Positions 23,481-35,861 of a stretch of 64,000 nucleotides of DNA are shown here, one piece after another. Source of the DNA: Larix kaempferi (lineage: Eukaryota > Streptophyta > Pinopsida > Pinales > Pinaceae); contig BSBM01000125.1 of NCBI GenBank assembly GCA_027924585.1, positions 4,035,001 through 4,099,000 of the forward strand, written 5' to 3'. Position 1 is the stretch's first letter, and each line of letters starts with the position of its first letter. The translations under genes and the position numbers were made by a program. The notes beneath the pieces are model-generated. The model was given only the letters and a program-made list of their open reading frames with translations, was not told the DNA's origin and searched no databases.

Positions 23481-24117
23481 ATCAAGTATAAGTTACGACA
23501 CTTGCAATATAAATGACGACACTTCCGTATAGAGGAATAATAACATCTCTATAGGAATACAATATACATATATGTGAAATACATTCCGAAGTTACATATA
23601 CATCAACAAAATTTACCGTAACTTGACCAGAAAAAAAAGGGATTTTACCCCTACCAATTAATCTGTCTTAGTCACCTTGTCCCAAAAAGGTAAATACAGA
23701 CTCCCTAAAACCATATTCTCAGGAAATGAAAATGTGTATGATCACCATGCAAACATATTTCACATAGTGGTAGTCAAATTAGACCTGAGTGTAACCATCA
23801 AAGAAGATTGAGCCCTATCATTTGCAGACCAAGATCCCTATCACTTATGGGACTCTAACCTAGCCAGATCTATTTGCCTTCATATAGTCTATTTCCCTGA
23901 ATTTGTTAGATGGTGTTCTTCCCAATACTCACCCAGTAAAAAATCATTTTTATCCTTCAATCTTTTAAGATTTTTGTGCAGCATTGAATCTAGTTCCCTA
24001 TAAAGAATGTTCCGCATCCAAGATTTTGTATATTTACAAGTCATGGATGAGAAGAAGCTGGCCCTTTCCTATCAGTATTTGAATCCATAAAAAAAATCCA
24101 TTGTTCTATCAAAACAT

Positions 24118-24795
24118 TTGGAGATAGGGATGGTTATCCCTCATTCATATCCTCTGTATAGTATTGTTGTTTTCTCTAAAAATTCTAGGAAGGTTATTTC
24201 CCCATTCTGTACCATTTTGGTGTACAAAGATGAGAAAGAAGTTTATGATACCTTTTTAGGTTCCCTAATCTATTTGAACCCTACGCCTAATGGTTTCCTT
24301 AAATGTGATACTTGCAATTTCATAGCCCAGGCCATGAATGAACAGTTATAGGAATTCACCACTCTATATATGTTTATATATACATCATGTTTGTTTTTCT
24401 TGTTCATTCATAAAATTTATCATCATTTTGAAAGTCTAGGACTAAGGATGATAGATGAGGGGGGAAATCAACTCCCTGCCTATGAGTGGAACAACCTCTT
24501 CCTTAGGAGGCCCGATGATTCAAAATGTATAGAATTTATGGATAGGGTAATGAAGGTAGCATACATGTTGATACATGGTATTGACCCTCCCATAATGCTC
24601 AAAGAAGGTAAAGAGTTACTACAATTCAAACCCGATACCAGAGTAGGAGATTGGTTGTTATTTAAAGAGGACATATTGATTAGAATATATGGCTTTGAGG
24701 GAGAACCATACAACATTCCCACCTTCCTCACAATGAGAATGTTGGAAATGGAGTACATTAGGCAGATGTTTTTATCTGATGAGCTTCATTTCTGA
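24118..24795 (+). pseudogene. Gag-like retroelement protein (copy 2)
   Basis: One frame with a single TAG at 24349-24351 encodes about 225 residues: VYDTFLGSLIYLNPTPNG, CDTCNFIAQAMNEQ, then AYEWNNLFLRRPDDSKCIEF, GDWLLFKEDILIRIYGFEGE and MEYIRQMF. It is homologous to the minus-strand fragment at 486-836. After 24795 the frame is broken, but similarity to copy 1 continues through a YDP-x4-IS motif near 24940. I do not see a zinc knuckle or protease. With solo LTRs removed it lies downstream of the Tat-type integrase in the same orientation, which is odd for a gag. It may belong to a neighbouring element or be an accessory ORF. Confidence 0.5.
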
Positions 24796-27280
24796 CATTT
24801 TAGGCAGCATAGAACATTTCATATACCCAAGGAAATGGGGCGATTCCAATTGAGAGCTTTGAATTCTTTGCAGTACATAGAATAATTTTAGAACAAATTG
24901 AACTCGGAGAAAGTTGAAGCAGTACCCTATGATCCCGATAAGTTTATATCAAACCAAAGGGTGGAACAAAAGGTGGCCAACAAGAATTTAACATATTACT
25001 AGGTACCTAGACAAGATTGGGAAAGCATAGCAAATAAAGAGAGTTGGGAAGAAGTTCAAGAGGTCCAGAGTGCCTTAAAAGAACATGTTGCATCAAAAAA
25101 TCTATATGGTCAAAAAAGAGGGGCAGAGAACATGGATATAGATCAACCTGAGCAAGGTCCTCAACCTTAGAAGGTCGGGATAGAGGATCGGGAGCCAGAT
25201 CAGACTATGGTTGGAAAATATGCAGAAGTAGAGGTCCCAAGAGAGATAGTAGAGCTAAGTCCGTGGTCATCATCTCCAAGAGGACCACCAACCAGTTTTA
25301 CCCAATATTCATCTTTGTAATTCACAAAGCCTCAAGGTTTAAGATCATCAACTATAGCAAGTCTTATACTAGCTTAGATTGATCTGCGAACAATATATAA
25401 AGGAATAATGAATATGGGAACCCAAGTGGTTAATGAGGATAGACTACAAATACCAAGTCCTGAGAAGAGGCTAATTACAGTAGAAGATCATGTATAGAAC
25501 ACTTTTTGATTTTATGTGGTTGAACCTAAGGTTCCCATGCCTGCTAAATTCAACCATTAGAAAACATAAGAGCATACCATAGGATTCAGTCGGTTTGGAA
25601 TCTTATATAAAATGGTTTTGTATAAATAGGCAAGTGATATGATATCTGCACGAGTAGTAAAATCAACCAAAACAGAGAGGAAATTAAGGGTTTCCTTGAG
25701 TAAGTTTGAAGAGTTATGGAATATTGAAAAATGGACTACAGGAGCTAAACAAGTCAGAATAAAGGAGATTGAGGAGAAAATCATAGACTTGGGACCAAAT
25801 CCATCAGATGTATCTCAAGTCAGATATTTGATTGCTGAAAAGGACAATGATAATATAGCCAATTGGAATAAGTAGTTCAAGATTCCTACTACCCATCCAG
25901 TTCAAATTGTAGAGCTTAAGCAAATTGAGAAGGAAAAGGAGCAAATATATGCCTTCATGGTCCAATATAAGAATCTAGAAGAGATAAAAGGGAGAAGAAG
26001 ATAAATTATTTGTTAATACAAATCTCATCTCTCAAATTGAAAGGCACAACTATGATCCCTACCCCTCCTGTTTAGACATTAGCTCTACAAGCACAAGGAC
26101 AATGACAACTTACTTCAGAAATGGAGCATAGTGCTAAATAAATTGAGAAGCATCCATCATAGAAGAAGTGATGGATGTGGACATAACAAAAGAATACAGT
26201 GTGGATCATCAGCCAACTCAAATAGAGGAGGATAAATACAACACAATTAAGGAGCTAGAAGATTAAATCTCACAAAAGAATGAAAGGATTGTTGATCTTG
26301 AAGGTGATGTTAGTAAGAAAGAAGATGACATCTCAAACTTAGAAATGGAAATTCTTGAGCTTAAAATCCATATTACCAAGATGAATATAGATACTGGAGG
26401 AGAAACATTAATCAAAAGAACAAATAAATTTTCGTGGGATATGATATCCTGCTTAGTCCCGAGCAAGTGGGAATTTTGTGAACTATTTCAAGATGAGCTG
26501 GAGACCTACAAATCGTCCTAGGAGGAAGCCAAATAGGTATCAATCACATTGGGTGAAATTCCAGGGAAGGATCAGGAAACCATTGATTATTTGAATAGCA
26601 GTAGTAGGAAACAACTAGAAGATATGAAACTTACAAATAGAACCCATATTATTAAGATAGCCATACATATGGTGTTAAAAAAAATCCTGCTGAAAAGGAA
26701 ACAGAAAAACATAGATTATTTGGCAGATGATATCTCTTCCTTCAAAAGCATGTTCAATGGGGACATGAAATTGGGACTACCACCTCTTTGGGATGGAAAT
26801 GGAGACTTGTATTCCAAGGAATAGTACTAGACAAAATAAAATAAAAAAGAAATGAGTTTCATCAAGCTATCACATTAGAAGGAATAATAAGTGGAGATCA
26901 AATCGTAGATAGGTTAAGGCCTAATCAAATTTGGATTAGGCTGAGAATTTTTTTTAAGGATTTGGAGCCATTGTCATATGAAAAGCATTCAGAAGCAGAA
27001 ATAACACTAGAATATTTAAAGGCACATCTCATTCCTATGGGAAAATAATGGAAATTGGTGATCGAATATCATAAGATAGCACTGCAACCTCAAATCCAGA
27101 GCACGGGGCAAACTTCCAACTTAGTATAGGGGAATTCAACTGGTCAGCTAGTTCCACAAGTACCAGTTCAACCAACCCCTTTGGCCTTTATGCCACTTGG
27201 AGGGAAAATAAATGTGAAGATGATGCACCAAATGATGAATCAGGTAGGTATATCCCCAAGTCATCCAAATGTGTAGCCTT
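24796..27280 (+). pseudogene. Stop-riddled continuation of the gag-like relic
   Basis: Short plus-strand open stretches (25639-25875, 26549-26824) share a charged, Lys/Glu-rich and predicted helical character. Examples are KFEELWNIEKWTTGAKQVRI and EIEEKIIDLG, with a proline-poor composition typical of the coiled-coil part of such proteins. No enzymatic motif is visible. The region is cut at 27281 by a solo LTR. Confidence 0.4.
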
Positions 27281-27830
27281 TGTTAGAAAACCAAGATCGC
27301 AGAGCAATAACAATAAACAAGATGCAAATATAATCACACAAACACATTACAAGAGAGACACCAATATATCGTGGTTCACCCAAGATGGGATACGTCCACA
27401 CTAAAATTTCCAGTCCTTATTATTATACCATCCAGCAAATGAAGGGATACAACGTACAACACATCCGCTGCACTTCCTCTTCACTGTCTCACAGTCTCTC
27501 TTTAACGATCTCAGAGATATTTACAATGCATAATACCTAATACATCAACCCTAGACGTATTAGAATGTCTTTCTTATAAAAGGGAATACAATGGGAAAAT
27601 ACCACGGGTTACCCAAAACCATGGGCCCATAATCTGTTGGCGAAAAACCAACCCATAACAAAATTTTCTTTCGAGGGTCCGCTGGCCCCCGCACCCCCCA
27701 GCCGGGGGAGTGCACCACTCCCCCGGACCCCCTATTGTGCGTGCCGGGATCATAACCAAACCTGGGGTACAAACACGGCTAAATCATCATCTATGATATT
27801 GGAATATCAGGCTCCACAACCAATAGCCTC
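27276..27830 (-). mobile_element. Solo LTR (family of 6721-7334)
   Basis: The LTR spans 27281-27825 (545 bp), starts TGTTAGAAAAC and ends CCACAACCAATA (the last CA mutated to TA). The flanks GCCTT (27276-27280) and GCCTC (27826-27830) are a 5-bp TSD with one change. It aligns along its length with the LTR at 6721-7334. No internal sequence is attached on either side. Confidence 0.85.
27702..27726. repeat. Perfect GC-rich hairpin in the solo LTR
   Basis: Arms CCGGGGGAGTG and CACTCCCCCGG (11 bp, perfect) surround a 3-base loop inside a C-rich stretch. Its place in the LTR suggests an RNA structure of the R/U5 region, which is inference. Confidence 0.85.
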
Positions 27831-28980
27831 AAGTCTACATGAGGGGACAAGCCTCACCAAATAAATATAAGAAGAAAGGTCTAGTTAAGAAGCAGAGTTA
27901 AAAGTCCTGAGGTTGTCAAAAGAAAAGCGTAAAAGTGCCAAATTAAAAGTTTGTTACAAATCAGTTAGAGTCAAATTGAATTCAGTTACTCCAAAGGTCT
28001 TATAATGTAACTCAGATTCATTTGTAAAGGGATGGCAATATTCAAAGATACACTGGGATTTTTGAGTTGGTGGACTTTCTTTTTGCATGTAATATGATTT
28101 TGTGAGATTAAGATTGTAGAGATGTTGCAGAGAGTTCTTCCTCTATAACTTGCTTTTTTTTCTACATGTATTCCATATCTACTCATGTCCATGTAAATAT
28201 TTCATGAGATGAAATAAATATTTGAGCATTTATTTGGCCTATGTGTGTTGTTAATACAGATCGAGTTGAATAAGATATTGTTGCATAGATTTCAATTTAC
28301 TTTGACATCTAGTCCAATTTCCAGATCCACGTGTGAACAATTGCGTTCAATTTTTCATTATCTTTTGCTCATATGTGTGTCATGCTACCATATTTAGTAT
28401 CCATTCATGAAATGTTTACTATTTTTACAACTGATGAATTCTTTTAATTAAAGCTAAGTACGTTTTCTTCCATTGAACACGAGATATTTGTCTTGTAGAC
28501 ACCTATGGTATTCTCAATTTGTTTTCCCAACTACTAGTCATATCCATTCATATTTTAAAGCACTGCTTCACTCTATAAAATTACTCCCATATGGAATTAT
28601 TTGTTTATAAATTGGTTCATGAACTTTTTAGTAATAAATATATTCAAGAAACAAGTAATATACATCAATTTCACTTGATTTAGATCTAATATCGTTAAAG
28701 TTTGGGCCCATGTCATGCCTTGGATAGTATTTTATCAGTCTAGTACTACTTAGGGACTAACACCATCCAGAGACAACAATGTTACTATACAAATTGAAAG
28801 AAATGTATAGCATGTAAGACGTGTACTTTTCAGAAGTTTTGAGGTAATTGACTATCAAATCCCTTATATTTTAAGGAATCTTGTCACACAATCAACATTC
28901 AAAATGGTCAATTGTATGAATGTTAAATGACATTGCACATTTATATTGTCCACCAACTGTAGGTTATTCAAATATAAGGT
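27826..28980. other. No recognisable gene
   Basis: AT-rich, stop-rich sequence between two solo LTRs, probably decayed retroelement leader or flank of the CACTA relic. Confidence 0.4.
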
Positions 28981-30190
28981 ACTTTTGTTGGGCGCAGCCC
29001 AAGTAGAAGAAGTTTTGATGATGAAGGTACAAGTTAGGTGAGGCCTAATACCGACCAATTTTGGGAGAAACAACTTTGCAATTCCCGGGAGTAGGGTATG
29101 GAGCGAAGCGAAGTGGTAGAAAAGGATTTTTCCCCTTAGTAAATGCGAAGTAATAAGGACCATCGAAGTAGTTGGAGCAGTTATGAATGAAGTGGTAGAC
29201 TATCAGCTACATAATCAAAGAGTAAAGAAGCGGAATGGTGCAAAGGACGCGCCACTATAGCGTCAGAGCCGCGCGGTCATAACTATGACTATCAGAGAAG
29301 CGTAAGATCTAGATGAAGTGACACAAAAGGACAATAGAGCTCCAACAAAGTAAAGATAAAGCATGGTCAATAGGAGAACCATGCCATTTTGGGTTTAAGG
29401 GTACTGTGGGGGTTGGCCCATAGTTATTGTAAATATCTGACCTTCGGGCACAATCTATGAAAAGGGAAATTTTCTATAAGGAAGGGTTAGATTATGTGAG
29501 AGTTTGTTAGAATTATGTTAGATCTATGCTGAGAGATATCTAAGAGAGGAAAAATAATATGCATCTGTGTGCACAGAGATCTATTGTAGAGAAAATTATG
29601 CAGCTCAGTGTGCAGACTGGAACTATTAACCCCCTTCCAAGAAATATAAGAATAGTTCCCGTGGACGTAGCTCCCATCTGGGGGGGTGAACCACGTAAAT
29701 ACTTGTGTTATGTGTTTGGATCTCTGTTATATTGAATTTTAATGAATGTTTATGCTTATATATGTGTTTTCATATGAATGTGAATGAGAATGATATGTTA
29801 AGTAGTGGAACATGCATGTATGAACATTGCGAAATTGTGTTAAGTATGGTAAATGCATAGTCATAGAAAACACACAGTACAACGATTCAACGGATTCTGT
29901 AGGTTGTTGATATCTGCGAAGTGCACAGATACATGTTGGTAACGATCTGTGAAGTAGATGTTGAGTAGCCGCACATATCAGTTCACATAACAAAACCACA
30001 CGTCACCAGGTTACAGAAACCTGATTCTATAACCACCCATATTCGCTTCGGGTGAGACTTCATCCTGCTCACAGGTTGATGCCAAAAGGGCCAGTGAAGG
30101 GGATTTTGTTGGACCAAAGACTAGAAAGAACCTCGTAGAACCCGGGTCAACCCCAAGGAAGGGAGTAAAGAAAGGAGAGCCAACAACTTC
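28981..30190 (+). mobile_element. Solo LTR, 1.2 kb, copia-like
   Basis: The LTR spans 28986-30185 with TG (TGTTGGGCGCAGCCC) and CA (GAGCCAACA) ends. The flanks ACTTT (28981-28985) and ACTTC (30186-30190) are a 5-bp TSD with one change. Near 29660-29710 it has the CGTGGACGTAG ... GAACCACGTAAA ... CTTGTGTT block seen in R/U5 of many plant copia LTRs, which supports plus orientation. No internal region is attached. Confidence 0.82.
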
Positions 30191-30234
30191 CATGTGATAA
30201 TGTCTTTGTTGGTAGTTGCGAAGAGGAAAAACAA

Positions 30235-31480
30235 ATGTTGAAAATGTTGGGTTTTGAATACATATCATATCATGTGTGTCTAAATGATTGTATTCTATAT
30301 AGAGGCGAATATGCAGAAAAAGAGATATGTCCAAAATGTGGGCATGACAAGTACCATAAATAAAGAAACAAGGATAAAGCACATGCAACTCCTCATTATA
30401 TATTGAGGCACGTTCCTATAATCCCAAGGATTCAAAGGATCTTTCATTGCAAAGAATTATCTATGTTGCAGGGATGGCATGCCTTGCATTGAAGTGAGTC
30501 AGGAGTTATTTGAATCCCAATAAATTCAATAACCATGAATCATATAGAGGATACATGGCCCAATAAATTCAAGGATGAAGTACATGTCCTTCAATTGAGT
30601 ATAACCATGGATGGCGTCAACCCATATTCCATCCAAAACACCAACTATTCTATTTGGCCTGTAGTAGTGATCAATAAAAATATCCCCCATGTTTGTACAT
30701 GAAGAATGAACATATTATGCTGGCTCTTATAGTCCCCGGTAGAAGACAAGTGAATAATATGAATGTTTACATGCAATCATTGATCGATGAATTGAAGGAA
30801 TTAGGGGAAGGTATACGAGTATACAATGTATCAAGACCCATCCCAACAAAGAGCATATTTATGGTGTATGGCATATGTGCATACAAAACATATGATTATC
30901 TAGGATTAGGAGTTTTCTCTAGTAAACATGTTGTTTGATTTGCTTATATTTGTAGCAATATTTTTTGGCATATTTAATTCGGTGCGAATGTATTGATCTT
31001 TAACACTAATGTGCTCTATATACCATAACACCTCAGGTATTGTAACAAAAGGGTATCAGGAATGTAAATGTTGTGGACCTTCTATGAATGTTAGGTGTTC
31101 CAACCACCTATGAAATCCAATGTACTATTGCTTGAGGGTGTTCCTCACAGAAAACCACCCTTACAGAAGAGCATCATCTGCTTTCAATGGTAAAGCAAAG
31201 AGAACCCAAAGGCTTGAAATAATGACACCATCTCATTGTCACAGGGCATATGATAGAGAGAAGGAGAAGGAAACTGTAGAATTGTTCGGTTCAAATGCGG
31301 AACCTATGTTCGATGATCTTGAATTCTTCAACATCTATGTTGAGAAAATTCCCATCTAGATGATAAGGAAATCAATATTTTATGAGATCCCATATTAGGA
31401 CTAGGAGCATCTTAATTAGATTGTCCACTTACTAGATCCCATGTATATATTTAAAAAAAATTCATCTTCTTTTTGAAGGC
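30235..31480 (+). pseudogene. En/Spm (CACTA) TNP2-type transposase, decayed
   Basis: Plus-strand fragments match the TNP2 family of CACTA transposases in order. They are MLKMLGFEYISYHVCLNDC and ILYRGEYAEKEICPKCGHDKY (zinc-binding Cys pairs), then DGVNPYSIQNTNYSIWPVV. NEHIMLALIVPGRRQVNNMN and LIDELKELGEGIRVYNVSR follow. After a frame break come RRASSAFNGKAK and RKSIFYEIPY with LDPMYIFKKN, like the family's KSIFFELPYW and LDVMHIEKN. TNP2 cuts and joins the element ends; here stops and shifts abolish it. CACTA terminal inverted repeats were not found nearby. Confidence 0.82.
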
Positions 31481-31829
31481 ACATATCATCGAAAAAAAGT
31501 GACACACATTGCTTGTAAGGAGAGATCTTATTTCTTCAAATACTAAAAAGAATTAATGGCCAAGACAACAAAATAGAGGAGAGGATGGCTCCTCTTGGTT
31601 GTTTAAAGAAGGTGATGTCCCATAGGTTTTGAAGAAAGATGATCTTTATTTGGAAAAGGAAGTTACATTGGGTGTGAAAGTGCCCTTTTATACGGGTCTA
31701 CTCTATGGATCTGCTTCACTGTAGATGAACATTTATCGAGTTTAAAATGACATGACCATCTGAACCTTCTAAGGGTACATATTTCAATTTTTATTTTTTT
31801 TACCCCACAAGTTAAAACACAATTAAATT

Positions 31830-32310
31830 TTTGTGTTCACTTTGTAGTGTCATTATCCTTTGCTCATGTGTGGGTGTGCGAACCAATAGTTTCTTGAGGA
31901 CCTACAGAGTACCATATCTAAACTATATGTTTGTACAATGGATCACATCAAAGGAGATTCACATTGCTAGAATTCCATGGTTTCATCAAGAGATAGTTGA
32001 GATTGTTTGTATGTTTGAGAAGGAATAGTCAGTGGGTTTAATGGACTTTTAGGTTGATCTTCTAATTCACCTAGTTGATGAGGTTGAATTAGTCAAGGTG
32101 GTCTCATGGTGTTTGATGATCTCATGGCATTTGATGTTCTTATATTATTCCAGTGACTACATCAAAGAAATTGACCGCACACCAAGCACAGTGATTTGGG
32201 ATGATGAACGGAATGAGGACATAAGGGAAGAAGAACTACTCCAAATGAGTGGAAAAACAAACATGATGAAGTGTAAGTCACTTATATTTCATCACATTTC
32301 TACATAGTAA
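31830..32310 (+). pseudogene. CACTA transposase C-terminal region (DUF4218-like), decayed
   Basis: Fragments HQEIVEIVCMFEKE and LMDFxVDLLIHLVDEVELV resemble the DUF4218 segment that follows the TNP2 core in plant CACTA proteins (family pattern: IHLxxEAxxxGPVxxRWMYPFER). Stops interrupt it. Identification rests on order and spacing after the TNP2 relic. Confidence 0.6.
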
Positions 32311-32835
32311 CTATTCACAATGAAATTGATAATATATATTTGATCTCATAGGTACTATATGTCGATTTGATTTCATCAATACAACAACAAATTCAGAAAT
32401 TGATGCCATCAATAAATTCATTATTTGCAATGTGGAGTCAAAACAGTCATGGAGTCGCATTGTATGAAGAGAAGAGGAGGAAATGGGACATTGACAGGAA
32501 AGAATTCATACGGTTGAATGGTAGAAGCATGCCTTATCCTGATCATTTATAAGTTAATATGACAAATAGTTGTCCCAATAGTTGGGTTATTGACCAAATT
32601 AGAGATAAATAAGGTGCAACTAGTTGTTACCCACATGCTGAGGAGGAAGCACTAAACATAGAGATAGGGTGCAACAACTCAGTAATAATATCTTTATGTA
32701 CATTTTAAGCTTTATAATACACCTTTCAATTATAAAATCTATATTTTATATATTAATGGTCGGGTTATTAAACACATGACATTGCCATATGTTCACATTT
32801 TTACAAGTGCATTTGTTCCTATCTATGTGGGCATA

Positions 32836-33330
32836 CAGAAATGATTTTCACACCAAGGATGTTGATGATGGACATCTTACATAAGACTGTGGAGTGGAAG
32901 TAAATTTTGACCGATGTAGTCATGCTATCAATCAAGATTAAAACCCAATAGGGGGAAGTTGTGTAATGTCAGAAATATACAAGAGATCATTCAAGTGGAA
33001 TTATCATATTTCCAATGTGTTATTTTTAGGTGAAAGTGGTGGGACAGTCGACATGGATAATGTAAAGGAAGATAGTGATGGTGGAATGATATGTATCAAC
33101 TCTAGTAATATGTTGGATAAAACTAACGAGCCTTATGTTTTCCCAAAACACTGTAACCAAATTTTTTTTTACCTCAATTTTTTGGATAGGTATTTGTAGT
33201 TCATATCAAGACAAAACCCTAGAACTAGACATATTTTTGAGAAAAACAGTGCTATCATGCCAAGCAAGGAAGATAATTAGGGTGATGGCAACAAAGAGTG
33301 ATATGTACATGTTTCATTTCATCATTTACA
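32836..33330 (+). pseudogene. CACTA DUF4216-like region, decayed
   Basis: The peptide NDFHTKDVDDGHLT followed by DCGVEV matches the RFHTKxRDxxRxTQNSGVMV start of DUF4216 in CACTA proteins. Further on, NEPYVFPKHCNQIFFYLNFLDRY resembles the family's EPFxLASQxxQVFYxxDP. Together with the two upstream relics it marks one transposase gene of about 3.1 kb. Confidence 0.62.
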
Positions 33331-35329
33331 GTGTTGATATATCATTTTATTATTGTTATATTTAATTCTCTAATTGTATTGTTTATTTTTCATGTTATGA
33401 TAGTGGAAATGGAAAGTTGATTGCCATATGATTTTAAATAGTTTTAGTTGGTTAACAATCAATTTGATGCAAAATGTGTTTTCCTATCAAGTATTTTGTG
33501 ATTGTATGGAATGATTCATTAAGAGAAAATTTTATTTTACTTTAAGGTATTTATATCTCTTTGCATATTTAGTAAAAAATATTAAAATTATTATGGCACC
33601 ATTATTACGGCATGTCGATATTGAAAAAATATAGGCCAGTGTGTATCATGTCTATCAATATTTAATATGAATTTATAACAACATGGAAATAGTCATTTTA
33701 TACTAATTATGTTAATACTAGCTAGTAAGTAATAAACAAATTTTAATATTAATTCAAAATGTATTGTTCTATTACAAATTAATTACACTTAAAAATGACA
33801 TCAATAATGTGTGAATGCATTTCATTTATTTGTTAAGTAACACTAACACACTCTATAATTAGATTTCATTCTATTAATTTACATAATATTAATTCCTTCA
33901 CTAATCACAAAACCACTTTCAAACTCTAACAATGCAATCACATTAAGGTTTTGCTAAATGAAGTTATTTATAACAGTTCACCAACTCATCGTCATGAGCA
34001 TGGTTAATTATTTAGCATGACATGAGGGATATTCATGACCAATCTCCTTGCACATTGAAGGGAAGTGTCTACCTAGAGTCTTCACCCTAATCTACACCCA
34101 TATCATAGTCTATCCTAGCCAAACTCTTTATTGGGTTTCTAAATGGAAAATATAGGCAAATTCATTAGTCTAGTAAACCTTAATTCATGTCTGGAATTAC
34201 CCCCACAAGAACACATGCACTCTCCATACTATTCCTTTCTGACAATCTGATGCATAATAAACTTGTACCCAAGAAGAGTACACATACTTGTAATGGCTAG
34301 GTTATCTCTTCATTCTGGTTATAAATTAATGGAGTCATCATATACTTTTGACAACAACCTTTGTCCATAATGACATCACTATTTTCTTGAACTAATGATA
34401 TACTTCTTAAATACTCATTTAAATTTTAAATCTAATAATCAGTGGCCAAGTGCACAGTCATTGTAATATTTAATGCATTAAGCAAAGGTACCCTATTTAT
34501 AGCATCATTTTTTTATACTTGTGCTAATAAAATCGAGAATTGTTTAAAAGAGAATGGCTACGTTGAAATTAACATGGCTAGACTTATTGTAATCCTTCAT
34601 AGATTACATTATTATTTTTATATTTAAACTTTTAAATCCATCCATGAATAAGAAACTCAACCTTCTCAATCATTTTACAATTTTTATATACTTAACATTA
34701 AGATGGATAAAATCAAGATTATAACAATTAAATCTAAGAGAAAAAAATGTCATCTTATTTTCTATGGTGGTAACACCCTACATAGGCATCAATTTAAATT
34801 TTTGTTTAAAATAGAAGGACAATAGTTAAAGTATTAATAAAAGGAACTTGGATACTACAAATATTTTATAAATCCTAAATTTAATGATCAAAACTACTTT
34901 TTCCAATTTTATGTGCATAAATAACAAAATTAATATTGTCAAAATTAGGACCAATGGAACTCATAACCTCCATAATGAAACTACTCAACAATCTAACCAA
35001 AAACAATAGACTGGGTTAATTGATTTTGTAAAATTTGTGATAAATAGGAGGCGAGGAAAGAACACAGTTTCGTTTTCAAATGGCCCACATTTAATAATGT
35101 AACTAGAAACTTTACTTAGATTTATATATTAGTTTTTCTTTCTACTTACCAAAAGCACAATGAACTTCATATTTCCATTTCTTATTTCCCTCTGTATCTT
35201 GTTATTGCAAAATTGTGATTGTAAGAGTATTGTGTGATTGTACACTTGATACACATGAAAATAAATATTATAAAAAATTTGGCATCCCATTGAGTTTATA
35301 AAAAAAGTCTATACATACATAACAATAAA
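33331..35329. other. AT-rich sequence, no recognisable gene
   Basis: Only short frames occur. It may include the 3' end of the CACTA relic. Confidence 0.45.
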
Positions 35330-35835
35330 AAATATTACAATGTGATCATCAAATCAATGGCCACCACCACCATCACCTAATGTGATGCAACATACCATCA
35401 TCATCATGACCCCCTACTAAAATAAACATAATCTAAGATAACCATCAAACACGTATGACAAACATCATCTAACATCAAATATATCACTACCTCTCAAACA
35501 TAAGCACCATCTTACCTACACATAAAAAATAACTAACATAATATAACATACACATAAACAATCACCTAACATACAAATGTAGACATTACCTATCATCATA
35601 TAACATATACATTTAACATATTTAAATAACATCTAACCAAAAATCTAATAATAACATCTAACAAAACAAAAGATGTATTATCTAACATAACCATCATGCA
35701 CACATCTATCAAGCACACCTATAAAACATATATAAACTAACCTAACATATGTCACATCACCATCAATATTAACATAAAAAATACAATGTGTGTGTGTGTA
35801 TATGAACAATAATATCAAACCCATGATACATGCCA
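35330..35835. repeat. G-depleted, A/C-rich low-complexity tract with AACATCTAAC-like repeats
   Basis: For about 500 bp the plus strand is almost free of G. It repeats variants of CATCTAACAT/AACATCTAAC and ends in a short (TG)n run near 35788. Possibly subterminal repeats of a DNA transposon, which is inference. Confidence 0.6.
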
Positions 35836-35861
35836 AATATGCATCTCCAGTCCAATAAATG

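Larger units (their letters stand above)
16811..23608 (-). mobile_element. Solo LTR interrupted by a full copia element
   Basis: Left part 16811-17003 and right part 23150-23608 form one LTR of about 650 bp on the minus strand. It starts TGTTGATGTATATG at 23608 and ends TTTAACA at 16811. It is flanked by a perfect TSD, AAATT (16806-16810 and 23609-23613). A TATA box (TATAAATAG) on the minus strand lies near 23275. No internal region is attached, so it is a solo LTR left by LTR-LTR recombination. The copia element 17004-23149 inserted into its U5-side half. Confidence 0.88.

Noticed and set aside
28864-29163. 99-codon minus-strand frame
   Set aside because: It overlaps the solo LTR boundary at 28986 and has no family features.
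29739-30388. Minus-strand frames at 29739-29999 and 30011-30388
   Set aside because: They lie antisense within the solo LTR and the start of the CACTA relic, which explain the sequence better.
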